From NCBI GenBank assembly GCA_020073485.1, contig JAIQFB010000032.1, positions 1-64,000 of the forward strand: 64,000 nucleotides of DNA, written 5' to 3'. The position numbers and the translations under genes are program-made. Under the pieces are notes generated by a model. That model saw nothing but the letters and a program-made list of their open reading frames with translations, was not told the DNA's origin and searched no databases. The stretch comes from Terriglobia bacterium (lineage in GTDB: Bacteria > Acidobacteriota > Terriglobia > Acidiferrales > UBA7541). Shown here in pieces: positions 32,481 to 41,298 of the stretch. Numbering within the stretch: the first letter of the stretch is position 1; each line of letters opens with the position of its first letter.

Positions 32481-34706
32481 TCACCATTGCACTCCCGGAT
32501 ACAGGCTGGGGATGCGGAACGCGCGGTACAAGAATGTGCCGGTGACGTGCATGCTCCAGACCGTCTGCGGCGTGCTTTCCGATGTAACTTCGTACACGTA
32601 GGAGAAGGGACCGTTGATTCCCACCGCTACGGCGCAAAGGTCGTACTCCACGTTGCCGTTTGCAAGGCGTTCCGCGTTTCCGCCAAAGCTGCTGTACAGG
32701 GCTGCCGGTAAAACCTGGTGAAACGTCAGCGTGGCCGTTTTCGCGTTTTCGTCAATCTGCCAGACCGGGACCGTGGAGTAGTAGCACGGCGGGGCTCCCG
32801 CGCTGCCACAGGTGACGCCGGCGGGAAAGATCCTGTCATCCCCGTTGTCCATGGCGCCAAGCGAGAAGACCCCGGCGGTGTTCGCGCTGAAGAACGCGGG
32901 CGCGTGTTGCGCAAATTCCCAATCGGATGGATCCGTTCCACCATCGAGGGTGAAGTCTCCTCCTTTCCCCAAGCGCCATAGAATGCTGCCGTCTCCCAAG
33001 CCGTCGTCATAGTTCACTTTCAAAATCCAGTTCTGGTGCCGCAGCGAGACCAGCAGATTGCCGTCGTCCTTCGAGTAGACGACGGCGTTGGTGTGTGTCC
33101 AGTCAGGGAAGTTCATGGGGTGGCGATTCGGGTCGAGGTGGTTAAATTCATTCCACACCCATGCTGGTTGCAGATTCTGATCCAGATCCACGATCACGTC
33201 GCCTAACACAGTTGTTGCAGCAGCGCCGGTCAAAGGAGGCTGGCTTGTGGCGGACAGCACCCGGGTCGTGTTCGCCAGCGCCAGCCAGTGGCCATTGGGA
33301 AGCGGCTCGACATCGTGGTGGAAGTTATCCAGCTGGACGGCGCACTCGGCGCAGCCGGCGGCGGCCAGCTCCGAGTTCAGGTCCTCGATGGAAATCTCGC
33401 GCACGGTATCTCCCGCGAGATTGACTTCACGAAGTTCGGTGATGGTTCCCGCGGCAAATGCTCCCCCCAGTGAAACGCTGGACGAAGGCCCGATGACCAG
33501 CAGAAAATTCCCGTCCGGAAGCATTTTCACGCCGTCGATAAAATTCAGATTCGAGCTTCCGGGGTTGGCGTAGGTCCACAGCACATTGCCGGAGAGGTCG
33601 GTCACTACGACTCCGCTCGGATATCCGGCGAGCGGATTGAGCAACTCGAGGCCGGGCTGCGGCGTCATTCTTGGCGTGGTGGTCGTCGTCACCGTCGTTC
33701 GCATACTCGGGGGTACGGCCTTAGTAGTGAAGGTGTGATCCGCGTCGTTCGCGACGATGCCATTTGAGAATTGCACCGCGGCTTGCATGTGGTACAGCGT
33801 GCTGGCCTGCATGCCCGCTACGAAGATGCTCACTTCCCCGCCGGGGGCCTGCGCGGATTGCGTCCAGGTCTTCAGTCCGTAACTGGTGGTTGTGCCGAAG
33901 TTGATGGTGACGCTCCCAGGAAAAGGCAACGTCATCGAATAGAGCGCCACCTGCGGATTGCCGGTGGAGGTCACCTGCCCTGCCGGCAAAGTGAATGATT
34001 TTCCTGAAATGGCTACAGTCTGCGAAGTACCCGGCGACACGTCTACAAATCCCATGTTCAAAGTGGCATGCTGCGTTCCAGGCGCGGACTGGGCCGTCGG
34101 CGCATATTGCAAAACCATATCGCAATCGGCCCCGGGCGCAAGTTGCGTTCCGCAGGACGCGCCGGAAACGATCGCAAAGCTTGGGTCGCCGGTCAGCGCC
34201 GGATTCAGGGTCAACGGGGCCGCGCCCGTGTTGGTGACCGCGACCACCGACTGGGTCACCGTGTTATTCAGCAGATTATTTCCAAAATCAAAGGACGTCG
34301 TACTCAGCGAGGCCGTGGTGGACGGCAAGGCAATCGTCACGTGGACGACAGCCGTATGCGTGACCCCGCCTGAAGTTCCGGTGAAGGCGATGCTGGCCGT
34401 GCCCGGTACAGCTTCCGAAGACGCGGATACCCTGATTTCGGCAAGCGATCCGGGAGCGAGCGAGAGATTTGCCGGCGTTACCGTAAGGCCTGCCGGCATC
34501 GCGGCAGCCGTGACCGTAACACTCTGGTTGATACCGCTCACCTGCGATATGCCGATACTCAGCGCCTGCTGGCCGCCGCCGAGGGCCACGGTTATGTTGG
34601 ATGGAGCAACTACGAGAGAAAAATCGGATTGGCTGCTCGTCAGGGCGCACCCGTCGAGTGCGGCGCAAGCAAGCAGGGCGCCGGAAAAGAGAACTTTCGG
34701 CTTCAT
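32481..34706 (-). CDS. Arylsulfotransferase (ASST)-like secreted lipoprotein
   Basis: This 741-aa protein has a lipoprotein-type N-terminus (VLFSGALLACAALDGCALTS). Residues about 30-240 form Ig-like or choice-of-anchor repeats (ITVALGGGQQALSIGISQVS, FDFGNNLLNNTVTQSVVAVT). The C-terminal half is a beta-propeller with ASST hallmarks: SGVVVTDLSGNVLWTYANPG, NFHHDVEPLPNGHWLALANT, DWTHTNAVVYSKDDGNLLVSLRHQNWI in parts, and ILWRLGKGGDF. ASST enzymes transfer sulfate between phenolic compounds in the periplasm through a His intermediate, and the HHD and THTNA His residues are candidates. It is probably surface- or periplasm-anchored. No DsbA-like partner is adjacent. Confidence 0.82.
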   Translation of the reverse strand: MKPKVLFSGALLACAALDGCALTSSQSDFSLVVAPSNITVALGGGQQALSIGISQVSGINQSVTVTAAAMPAGLTVTPANLSLAPGSLAEIRVSASSEAVPGTASIAFTGTSGGVTHTAVVHVTIALPSTTASLSTTSFDFGNNLLNNTVTQSVVAVTNTGAAPLTLNPALTGDPSFAIVSGASCGTQLAPGADCDMVLQYAPTAQSAPGTQHATLNMGFVDVSPGTSQTVAISGKSFTLPAGQVTSTGNPQVALYSMTLPFPGSVTINFGTTTSYGLKTWTQSAQAPGGEVSIFVAGMQASTLYHMQAAVQFSNGIVANDADHTFTTKAVPPSMRTTVTTTTTPRMTPQPGLELLNPLAGYPSGVVVTDLSGNVLWTYANPGSSNLNFIDGVKMLPDGNFLLVIGPSSSVSLGGAFAAGTITELREVNLAGDTVREISIEDLNSELAAAGCAECAVQLDNFHHDVEPLPNGHWLALANTTRVLSATSQPPLTGAAATTVLGDVIVDLDQNLQPAWVWNEFNHLDPNRHPMNFPDWTHTNAVVYSKDDGNLLVSLRHQNWILKVNYDDGLGDGSILWRLGKGGDFTLDGGTDPSDWEFAQHAPAFFSANTAGVFSLGAMDNGDDRIFPAGVTCGSAGAPPCYYSTVPVWQIDENAKTATLTFHQVLPAALYSSFGGNAERLANGNVEYDLCAVAVGINGPFSYVYEVTSESTPQTVWSMHVTGTFLYRAFRIPSLYPGVQW

Positions 34707-35086
34707 GTCATTCCTTCAACATCTCCAGCCGCCTTGCTTCCCGGATGATCTTCTAGCGTTCTTGGATTGAATCGGCAGGGGGATATGAAACTTTAGCCTG
34801 CGGTTGTCTTTGACTCTGGTCGGACTCGGTCACCATCATGCAAATCCGCGAGGACTTCCCGGCGCTTTTGGCCAGCATCGTCCGCGCGGCCGCCTCGGTG
34901 GGGCATCTAAAAATGTGTTGCGCTTCCGGCCGAAGCGCCCGAATCCGTGATGCGGAACATAGGAAAACCCAAACGGAACAACTCATTTACCTGTGTTATT
35001 CTCCTGCCCGATTCGCGGAAGAACGGGGTTGCAGCGCGCAACTGGGCAATGCGCGCGAAACCGGCAGTGCTTGGATTTGCGTCACC
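34707..35086. other. Divergent spacer between the ASST and Rieske genes
   Basis: This 380-bp spacer must contain promoters in both directions. An open frame continues 5' of the Rieske start to 34838, but it lacks a ribosome site and its sequence is not protein-like. No repeat or RNA is recognised. Confidence 0.35.
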
Positions 35087-36055
35087 ATGATTGATGACCC
35101 GCTACTACTCAACGATTGGCATGTTGTGGCGCAATCCACCGCCATGCAAACCGGAGAGGTGGGCCCGGCGCGGCTTCTCGGGCAAGACCTGGTTCTCTGG
35201 CGAAGCAACGCGGGACTTTGCGCATGGCAGGATCTCTGCCTGCATCGCGGCGCAAAACTTTCCAGTGGGCGCGTGGAACGGGATTGCCTGGTCTGTCCGT
35301 ACCATGGATGGAACTACAACGACGACGGGCAATGCGTGCGCATCCCCGCGCACCCTTCGATGACTCCTCCGGCGCGCGCCCGCGCCACTGCTTATCGCGT
35401 CGCTGAAAAATACGGACTGATTTGGGCGTGCCTTGGCGAGCCGAAAACGGATGTGCCTTGCTTCGCCGAATGGGAAGATGCTGCCTTCCGAAAAGTGCTC
35501 GCGGGTCCCTACCTCTTTAAGGCTCAGGGTCCGCGAATCATCGAAAACTTTTTGGATGTGGGGCACTTCCCTTTTGTTCACGCTGGTTTTCTCGGCGATC
35601 CCGGGCACACGGAAGTCGGCGACTACGAAGTGGAAACCACTTCCGACGGCATCGTCGCCCGCGACATCGGTGTATGGCAACCGGACCCGGACGGCACCGG
35701 ACAATCCGCCGAAGTGAAATATACTTACCGCGTTCTGCGGCCCTTGACCGCCTATTTTCAGAAATCCTATCAGGACCAGAAGTTTTCCATCTTCAGCGCG
35801 GTCACGCCCGTGGACGAGCGCGAGAGCCTCGCCTGGCTGATTTTGGCGCTCAATTACGCGTCGCATACCTCCGATGAGCAACTGCGCGCATTCCAGGATG
35901 TGGTCAGCCGGCAGGATATTCCGATCGTCGAGTCGCAGCGCCCCGAACTTCTTCCCCTGGATTTGCAGGCCGAATTGCATTTGCGTTCCGATCGCACGGC
36001 CATTGCCTACAGGAAGTGGCTGGCGAAAATTGGCTTGAAGTACGGTACCGCGTGA
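35087..36055 (+). CDS. Rieske non-heme iron oxygenase, alpha-subunit type
   Basis: This 322-aa protein begins MIDDPLLLNDWHVVAQS. The Rieske [2Fe-2S] site is CLHRGAKLSSG to CPYHGW, a C-x-H ... C-x2-H pattern at residues about 47-72. The catalytic iron site is in ENFLDVGHFPFVHAG (Asp and two His). This is the VanA/PobA-like class of ring-hydroxylating or O/N-demethylating oxygenases, which need a separate reductase, and none is adjacent. It overlaps the downstream permease gene by 4 nt (GTGA), so imported substrate and oxygenation are probably linked. Confidence 0.88.
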   Translation: MIDDPLLLNDWHVVAQSTAMQTGEVGPARLLGQDLVLWRSNAGLCAWQDLCLHRGAKLSSGRVERDCLVCPYHGWNYNDDGQCVRIPAHPSMTPPARARATAYRVAEKYGLIWACLGEPKTDVPCFAEWEDAAFRKVLAGPYLFKAQGPRIIENFLDVGHFPFVHAGFLGDPGHTEVGDYEVETTSDGIVARDIGVWQPDPDGTGQSAEVKYTYRVLRPLTAYFQKSYQDQKFSIFSAVTPVDERESLAWLILALNYASHTSDEQLRAFQDVVSRQDIPIVESQRPELLPLDLQAELHLRSDRTAIAYRKWLAKIGLKYGTA

Positions 36056-37644
36056 GCGCCGCGGCCTCGCCCGTTGGCACACCCGCGCGCAACACCGCGC
36101 GCTGGTTTGTGCCGGGCGATCTGGATGGTTTCTTCGGCCTGTTTTTCAGCGGCTTCCCCGATCTGCTGCTCATCGCCGGACTCGCGCCGCTGTGCGGATT
36201 TCCCATGGAATTGGTAGCGGGCCGGATCCTGCCAGCGGTGGCGTTTTCGATTTTGTTTGGAAATTTGTTCTACGCCTGGCAGGCGCACCGCTTGTCGGAG
36301 AAGACGGGCCGCGCCGACGTCACCGCAATCCCGTTTGGCGTCAATACACCGACGATTTTCGCCTATGTATTTCTGATTATGCTGCCCGCGTACCTGCGCA
36401 CGCACGATTCGCAGCTCGCCTGGCACCTGGGCGTATTCGCCTGCTTTGTCAGCGGGATCGTGCAGACCGCGGGCGCGTTTTGCACGGACTGGCTCCGGCG
36501 CCACACGCCGCGCGCGGCGCTGTTGTGTCCTCTCGCAGGCATCGCCATCGCGTTCCTTTGCCTGGGGTTCGTCCTGCAGATTTTCCAGACGCCGGAACTC
36601 GCACTCTTGCCAACAGTAATAATTCTCGCCGTCTACGGTTCGCGCATTCGCCTGCCCTACCGGATGCCCGGCGGCCTGCTCTGCATCGTCGCCGGAGTAA
36701 TTTTGGTCGCACTCCTGCGAGCCTTCCATTTCTATCATCTGGCTGCGCCCCCGCCTGGGATGTCTGTCGGGTTGTATTTGCCGCGGCCCGTCAATTTATT
36801 TGAATTCCTGCGCCACGGCGAGGGCTGGCAATATCTCTCGATTATTTTGCCGATGAGCGCGCTGGACACTATCGTCTCCCTGCAGATTCTGGAAAGCGTG
36901 AAAGTCGCGGGAGACGATTACCCCACCTGGCCTTCGCTCTTGGTGAACGGCCTGGCCACGCTGGGCGCCGCGGCCTTCGGCAGCCCGTTTCCCACCACGC
37001 TTTATTTTGGACACCTGGCGCACAAAGCCTATGGCGCTCGCGTGGGCTACTCGATCCTGAACGGAGCGACCACGCTGTTGATCTGCGTCACCGGACTGAT
37101 TTCTCCCATCATGCGTTTCGTGCCGCTGGAAGTGGTTGCCATTGTGATCGTGTGGTTTGGCCTGGTGATGGTGGCGCAAGCGTTTCAGGAAGTCCCCAAA
37201 TCCCACTGCATCGCCGTGGCGTTCGGGTTGCTCCCCATGCTGGCCGCCTGGGGACTGCAACTGGTCGATCTGGCGCTGCGAAAAGGCGGGTCGAGTCTCG
37301 CGCAGGCCGCGCCGTCGTTCGGTGATGAACTTGCAATCTACGGTCTGATTGCGCTCAGCCAGGGCGCCCTTCTGATCTCCATGATTTGGGCGGCGGCCAT
37401 CGCCTACATGCTCGACCGCCGCTTTCTTCACGCGGCGGGATGGATGCTGGCGGGCGCCCTTCTCTCCTGCCTCGGGCTGATCCACGCATTTAATTTGAGT
37501 CCCGCCGGAATCGTGAATAAGCTGGGAATTCTTGCCGCGCCGGAATTTGCCGCGAGCTACGCCACCGGGGCACTATTCCTGGCGGGTTGCCATTTCTATA
37601 ATCGCCGCTGCCCATCGCCTGAGGAAAATTCCGAATCTGTATAA
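36052..37644 (+). CDS. NCS2/AzgA-like permease, substrate unknown
   Basis: This roughly 530-aa polytopic membrane protein has about 12-14 hydrophobic helices. GTG 36052 overlaps the Rieske stop codon (GTGA). N-terminal FVPGDLDGFFGLFFSGFPDLL and RADVTAIPFGVNTPTIFAYVF resemble NCS2 (nucleobase/xanthine) transporters. The second half contains MSALDTIVSLQILESVKVAGDDYPTWPS in parts and NGLATLGAAAFGSPFPTTLYFGH, the family's extended, Gly-rich region. The partner oxygenase suggests a purine-like or other heterocyclic substrate, by inference. C-terminal residues are hydrophilic. Confidence 0.78.
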   Translation: MSAAASPVGTPARNTARWFVPGDLDGFFGLFFSGFPDLLLIAGLAPLCGFPMELVAGRILPAVAFSILFGNLFYAWQAHRLSEKTGRADVTAIPFGVNTPTIFAYVFLIMLPAYLRTHDSQLAWHLGVFACFVSGIVQTAGAFCTDWLRRHTPRAALLCPLAGIAIAFLCLGFVLQIFQTPELALLPTVIILAVYGSRIRLPYRMPGGLLCIVAGVILVALLRAFHFYHLAAPPPGMSVGLYLPRPVNLFEFLRHGEGWQYLSIILPMSALDTIVSLQILESVKVAGDDYPTWPSLLVNGLATLGAAAFGSPFPTTLYFGHLAHKAYGARVGYSILNGATTLLICVTGLISPIMRFVPLEVVAIVIVWFGLVMVAQAFQEVPKSHCIAVAFGLLPMLAAWGLQLVDLALRKGGSSLAQAAPSFGDELAIYGLIALSQGALLISMIWAAAIAYMLDRRFLHAAGWMLAGALLSCLGLIHAFNLSPAGIVNKLGILAAPEFAASYATGALFLAGCHFYNRRCPSPEENSESV

Positions 37645-37897
37645 ATTGGCGCCAATTGTCACGGAAGTGTAACGCGATATTCACGCAATGAGCTTCGATA
37701 AATCGTTTTGTAATGTTGGATGATATTTCCACTCTGCCCCGCCATGATTTCACTCCTTGCCATGCACCTGTTCATAAAGTTTTTTTCTGTTTGTCATAGA
37801 ACCATAACAACCCTCCCCCAGATTACACGCGGTCGAGCCCATGTCCCCGCAAGGCCGACAACTTCCGCTTAACTTGAGATAAGGACAGGTGAAAAAT

Positions 37898-39184
37898 ATG
37901 ATTCGAAAGGCCGCAACTCTGGGTCTCGCTTTGGCATTGATGGCGGGCCCGATGTTCGCCAACGAGGGCGACGTCCCCAAGGGCATTCCGCATCTGGATC
38001 ACGTTTTTGTAATCATGATGGAAAATCACGCATACGGACAGATCGTCGGCAATCCCAACGCGCCGTTCACTAACAAGTACGCGAAGTCGGCGAACGCCGC
38101 AAATAATTATTTCGCCGTGGCCCATCCCAGCCTGACGAATTACCTGGAAGTGGTCGGCGGATCCAACTTCGGCGTCCTGACCGATAATTCTCCCGACTGG
38201 CACAACTCGGCTTGCACCACAAACCTCGCCTCCGGACTGGTTGCCACGGATGTGCCCGCAAGCCCCAATGTTTGCCCGATCTGGGGCACCGGCACCGACG
38301 CCGCCACACCCGCGTTCGATTTCACCAATGAGACCACGCCCCCATCAATCAATGAGGTCACCAATATCGACGGAATCCTGTCCATTCCCGCCGCAAAAAA
38401 TACTTCTGGAAAGACAATCGGCGACCAACTCGCGGATTTCGGAAAGAGCTGGAAAAGCTATCAGGAAAGCCTGCCGCCCACCGGACCCGATGGCGTGAAC
38501 AATTCGGACGGTTTCTACTCCAACGTGACCCCTTTCCTCACTCCCCTTCCGGCCGAAACGCAATCGCTGATCAACCTCTACGCCGTGAAGCACAATCCAT
38601 TCGTTTATTTCCGCAGCGTCCAGGAAGGCATGAACCCGGAAAATAGTTTGAAGAACGTCGCGGGCTTCGAGGGGTCGCACGGTTTGTTTTCCGACCTTGC
38701 CTCGGGCCACGTGCCGGACTTTTCATTCATCGCCCCGAACCAGTGCAACGACCAGCATGGACGCGGAAACGCCGGCCCGGCCTGCGATTTCGATCCCTCA
38801 ACCCTTGGCACGCAGGTCGGACTCAACCCTGCCTTGATCTACATCGGCGACCTCACCATCAAAACGCTGGTGAAAGCGATTCACGACTCGCCCGCGTGGA
38901 AGGACGGCCGCAGTGCCATCGTCGTGCTGTGGGATGAGAATGATTACAGCGCCACGCCAAACGTCAATCAGGTGCTGACGATCGTGGACACGAACTACGG
39001 CGAGAAGGGTGTGCAGAGCAGCCAGTTCTACACGCACTTCTCGCTGCTGAAGTCCATCGAAGGGGGCCTCGGCCTGCCCTGCCTGAATCACGCCTGCGAT
39101 GCGAGCGTCAAGGTCATGTCCGACCTGTTTGCCGGCGACCACCATCACGATCGCGACGACGACCACGATCACGACGGCAACTAA
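37898..39184 (+). CDS. Secreted phosphoesterase (AcpA/phospholipase C family)
   Basis: This 428-aa protein has a signal peptide (KAATLGLALALMAGPMFA). The family opening HLDHVFVIMMENHAYGQIVG carries the metal and catalytic region (MMENH), and AVAHPSLTNYLEVVGGSNFG follows. The later FIAPNQCNDQHGR and ALIYIGDLTIKTLVKAIHDS precede VVLWDENDYS, the second metal site. The C-terminus is an Asp/His-rich tail (DHHHDRDDDHDHDGN), possibly a divalent-metal buffer. GTG 37889 with AAGGACAG is an alternative start that adds three residues. Substrates in this family are phospholipids or phosphomonoesters. Confidence 0.85.
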   Translation: MIRKAATLGLALALMAGPMFANEGDVPKGIPHLDHVFVIMMENHAYGQIVGNPNAPFTNKYAKSANAANNYFAVAHPSLTNYLEVVGGSNFGVLTDNSPDWHNSACTTNLASGLVATDVPASPNVCPIWGTGTDAATPAFDFTNETTPPSINEVTNIDGILSIPAAKNTSGKTIGDQLADFGKSWKSYQESLPPTGPDGVNNSDGFYSNVTPFLTPLPAETQSLINLYAVKHNPFVYFRSVQEGMNPENSLKNVAGFEGSHGLFSDLASGHVPDFSFIAPNQCNDQHGRGNAGPACDFDPSTLGTQVGLNPALIYIGDLTIKTLVKAIHDSPAWKDGRSAIVVLWDENDYSATPNVNQVLTIVDTNYGEKGVQSSQFYTHFSLLKSIEGGLGLPCLNHACDASVKVMSDLFAGDHHHDRDDDHDHDGN

Positions 39185-39209
39185 ACTCCCACGAACTTAA
39201 CCCGTTGCA

Positions 39210-39239
39210 GCCGCGTGACGTCAGCCATGACGTCACGCG
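39210..39239. repeat. Perfect inverted repeat CCGCGTGACGTCA/TGACGTCACGCGG
   Basis: A 13-bp perfect stem with loop GCCA lies 26 bp after the phosphoesterase stop codon. There is no T-run. It could act as a terminator-like mRNA 3' stabiliser or as a dimeric regulator site (TGACGTCA). Confidence 0.55.
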
Positions 39240-39438
39240 GCGTCCTGCATTTAGTGGCAAACCGCCGCGATCCACCTCCGGCAAAATAAAATGGCTGGCA
39301 CTGGCGCCAGAACCGGTGCAAACTTCCTGCGCCGCGTCTTCTTGCCTCCGCTGCGGGATCCTGGGTGCGTGCCTTGCTCTGGCGCTGGACGCCCTGAAAC
39401 GGTCAGGGCGTGTGGGCCGTCGAAAAATAGGCAAGGGG

Positions 39439-39468
39439 TTGACATCGAGCCACTTGGGTTCTTAAGAT
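39439..39468 (+). promoter_or_regulatory. Candidate sigma-70 promoter for the ABC/Gld operon
   Basis: A consensus -35 TTGACA (39439-39444) and a -10-like TAAGAT (39463-39468) are separated by 18 bp, about 75 bp before the ATG at 39542. The downstream leader is A/T-rich. Confidence 0.5.
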
Positions 39469-39541
39469 GAAGCTTCAAATTTTAACTTAAAGTTTTGGAA
39501 ACATTTTTTATTCCCATGCGTCTGTCTCAAAGGGAATCCCC

Positions 39542-40534
39542 ATGATTACAGTTAAAGGACTTACGAAAAGGTACGCTCGCAATACGGCTGTGGACCACAT
39601 ATCGTTTGAAGTCCAGAAAGGCCAGATCGTCGGCTTTCTTGGACCCAACGGCGCCGGTAAAACTACTACCATGCGCATGCTCACGTGCTTCCTGACGCCC
39701 ACGGGCGGGGCAGCCACTGTGGCGGGGTTCGACATCCTTGAACAACCACTTGAAGTCAAGAAACGCATCGGCTATCTCCCGGAAACGCCGCCGGTTTACC
39801 CGGAAATGCGCGTCGGCGAGTATTTGTCGTTCGTCGGGCAGTTAAAGGGATTGTCGAGGTCCGATTTGGAGTCGCGTGTGGGCTATGCCTGCGAGCGATG
39901 TTCGGTCGCCGACGTTCGAAACAAGCTCATCGGAAAACTTTCGAAAGGGTACCGCCAGCGCGTCGGACTTGCGCAGGCCATCATTCACAATCCGGACGTA
40001 CTGATCCTCGACGAACCCACGGCGGGCCTCGATCCCAAGCAAATCAACGAAACGCGCGACCTGATCAAGAGCCTGGCCGGTGATCGCACCATTATTTTGA
40101 GCACGCACATTCTTCCCGAGGTCAGCCAGACCTGCGAACAGGTCATCATCATCAACAAGGGCAAGATCGTGGCCACCGATTCGGTGAGCAATCTGCAGCA
40201 CCGCGCCCGGTCGGGTGAATCCGTGCTGGTCGAGGTCGCGGGGCGAAACGGCAGCCTCGATCCGGCCGCGGTGCAGCGCAAGCTGGAGCAAATTGCGGGC
40301 GTGAATCGCGTGATTCCCAAGGCCGATGGGCAGAAGCGCGCCATCTTTGAAGTCGAGAGCGGCCAGAGCCAATCGATACGCGGCGACGTGGCGCGCGCCG
40401 TGGTCGAATCCGGCTGGGACCTGAACGAACTGCGCGCCGCCTCCATGAGCCTGGAAGAAGTATTCCTGCAACTCACCGGAACCGAAACGCCAGCGGAAAT
40501 GGAAGCCGTCGCGGCAGGGGGGCAAAAAGAATGA
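39542..40534 (+). CDS. ABC transporter ATPase (GldA-like)
   Basis: This 330-aa protein has Walker A GPNGAGKTTTMRM at residues about 38-50, the Q-loop region (GYLPETPPVYPEMRVGEYL), the signature LSKGYRQRVGLAQA, Walker B VLILDEPTAGLDPKQ and the switch STHILPEV. All are present. The C-terminal roughly 90 residues form the accessory domain of ABC-2 type exporters. GGGAATCCCC precedes the start. It opens a four-gene operon with permease, GldG-like and DUF4340 genes, and the next gene overlaps by 4 nt. The exported substrate is unknown. Confidence 0.93.
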   Translation: MITVKGLTKRYARNTAVDHISFEVQKGQIVGFLGPNGAGKTTTMRMLTCFLTPTGGAATVAGFDILEQPLEVKKRIGYLPETPPVYPEMRVGEYLSFVGQLKGLSRSDLESRVGYACERCSVADVRNKLIGKLSKGYRQRVGLAQAIIHNPDVLILDEPTAGLDPKQINETRDLIKSLAGDRTIILSTHILPEVSQTCEQVIIINKGKIVATDSVSNLQHRARSGESVLVEVAGRNGSLDPAAVQRKLEQIAGVNRVIPKADGQKRAIFEVESGQSQSIRGDVARAVVESGWDLNELRAASMSLEEVFLQLTGTETPAEMEAVAAGGQKE

Positions 40535-41298
40535 GGAACATCTGGATTATCTGCCGCAAGGAACTGCGCAGCTATTTTGTTTCGCCGATCGGCTACATTC
40601 TGCTGGTCACGTTCGCCGTCATCGCAGGGTTCTTCTTCTGGACCATTGTGAATGGGGTCCTCCAGGTGACCATGGAAGCGCAGATGGAGGGCGAGCCGTA
40701 CCCGATGAACATCAACGAGCAGATCATTCGCCCGCTATTGCTCAATCTCAGTGTGATCCAACTGCTGCTGATTCCGCTGATCACCATGCGTTTGTTTGCC
40801 GAAGAAAAGCGCACCGGGACGATCGAGCTTCTCGTGACATCCCCTATCACGGACACCGAAGTGATCCTGGGGAAATGGCTGGCCGCCGTACTGATGTACT
40901 CCTGCATGCTGCTTACGGTGGTGCTGGACATGCTCTTCCTGTTCAAATACGGCCAAGCCGCTTGGAAGCCGCTGGCCGTGGGATGCCTGGGCATGCTGCT
41001 GCAGGCGGGCGGGTTGCTCGCGATTGGAACTTTTATTTCTTCGTTGACGCGAAATCAGATCATCGCCGGCGCCGTGACCTTTGGAGCATGCCTGTTGCTG
41101 TTCGTGATGGGCTGGGTCAGCGCGTACGATGGCGCCACCTGGGCGACGGTGCTTTCCTACCTTTCGCTTAACTCGCACTTTGAATCGTTTGCCAAAGGCG
41201 TGATCGACACGAAAGACGTGATTTATGACGTGACGGTGATTTTCGTTGGGCTGTTTTTCACCGCGCGCTCGATGGAATCCCTGCGTTGGAGGTCGTAA
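40531..41298 (+). CDS. ABC-2 type permease (GldF-like)
   Basis: This 255-aa inner-membrane permease has six hydrophobic helices and the ABC-2 style KRTGTIELLVTSPITDTEVILGKWLAA segment (residues about 91-117). It starts MRNIWIICRKELRSYFVSP, typical of the family, in an ATGA overlap with the ATPase gene. It ends directly at the next gene's GTG, so ATPase, permease and GldG-like protein are probably translated in a coupled way. Confidence 0.9.
   Translation: MRNIWIICRKELRSYFVSPIGYILLVTFAVIAGFFFWTIVNGVLQVTMEAQMEGEPYPMNINEQIIRPLLLNLSVIQLLLIPLITMRLFAEEKRTGTIELLVTSPITDTEVILGKWLAAVLMYSCMLLTVVLDMLFLFKYGQAAWKPLAVGCLGMLLQAGGLLAIGTFISSLTRNQIIAGAVTFGACLLLFVMGWVSAYDGATWATVLSYLSLNSHFESFAKGVIDTKDVIYDVTVIFVGLFFTARSMESLRWRS

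Larger units (their letters stand above)
39185..39541. other. Gap with palindrome and promoter before the ABC operon
   Basis: No gene is supported. The segment contains the 13-bp-stem inverted repeat at 39210-39239, a good sigma-70-like promoter at 39439-39468 and an A/T-rich leader directly upstream of the ABC ATPase gene. Confidence 0.45.

Noticed and set aside
32481-34706. Quinoprotein dehydrogenase
   Set aside because: The propeller motifs (HHDVEPLPNG, WTHTNAV) fit arylsulfotransferases better, and no quinone-binding pattern is visible.
35105-36082. 325-aa minus-strand frame opposite the Rieske gene
   Set aside because: A GC-rich shadow. The plus strand carries a clear Rieske enzyme.
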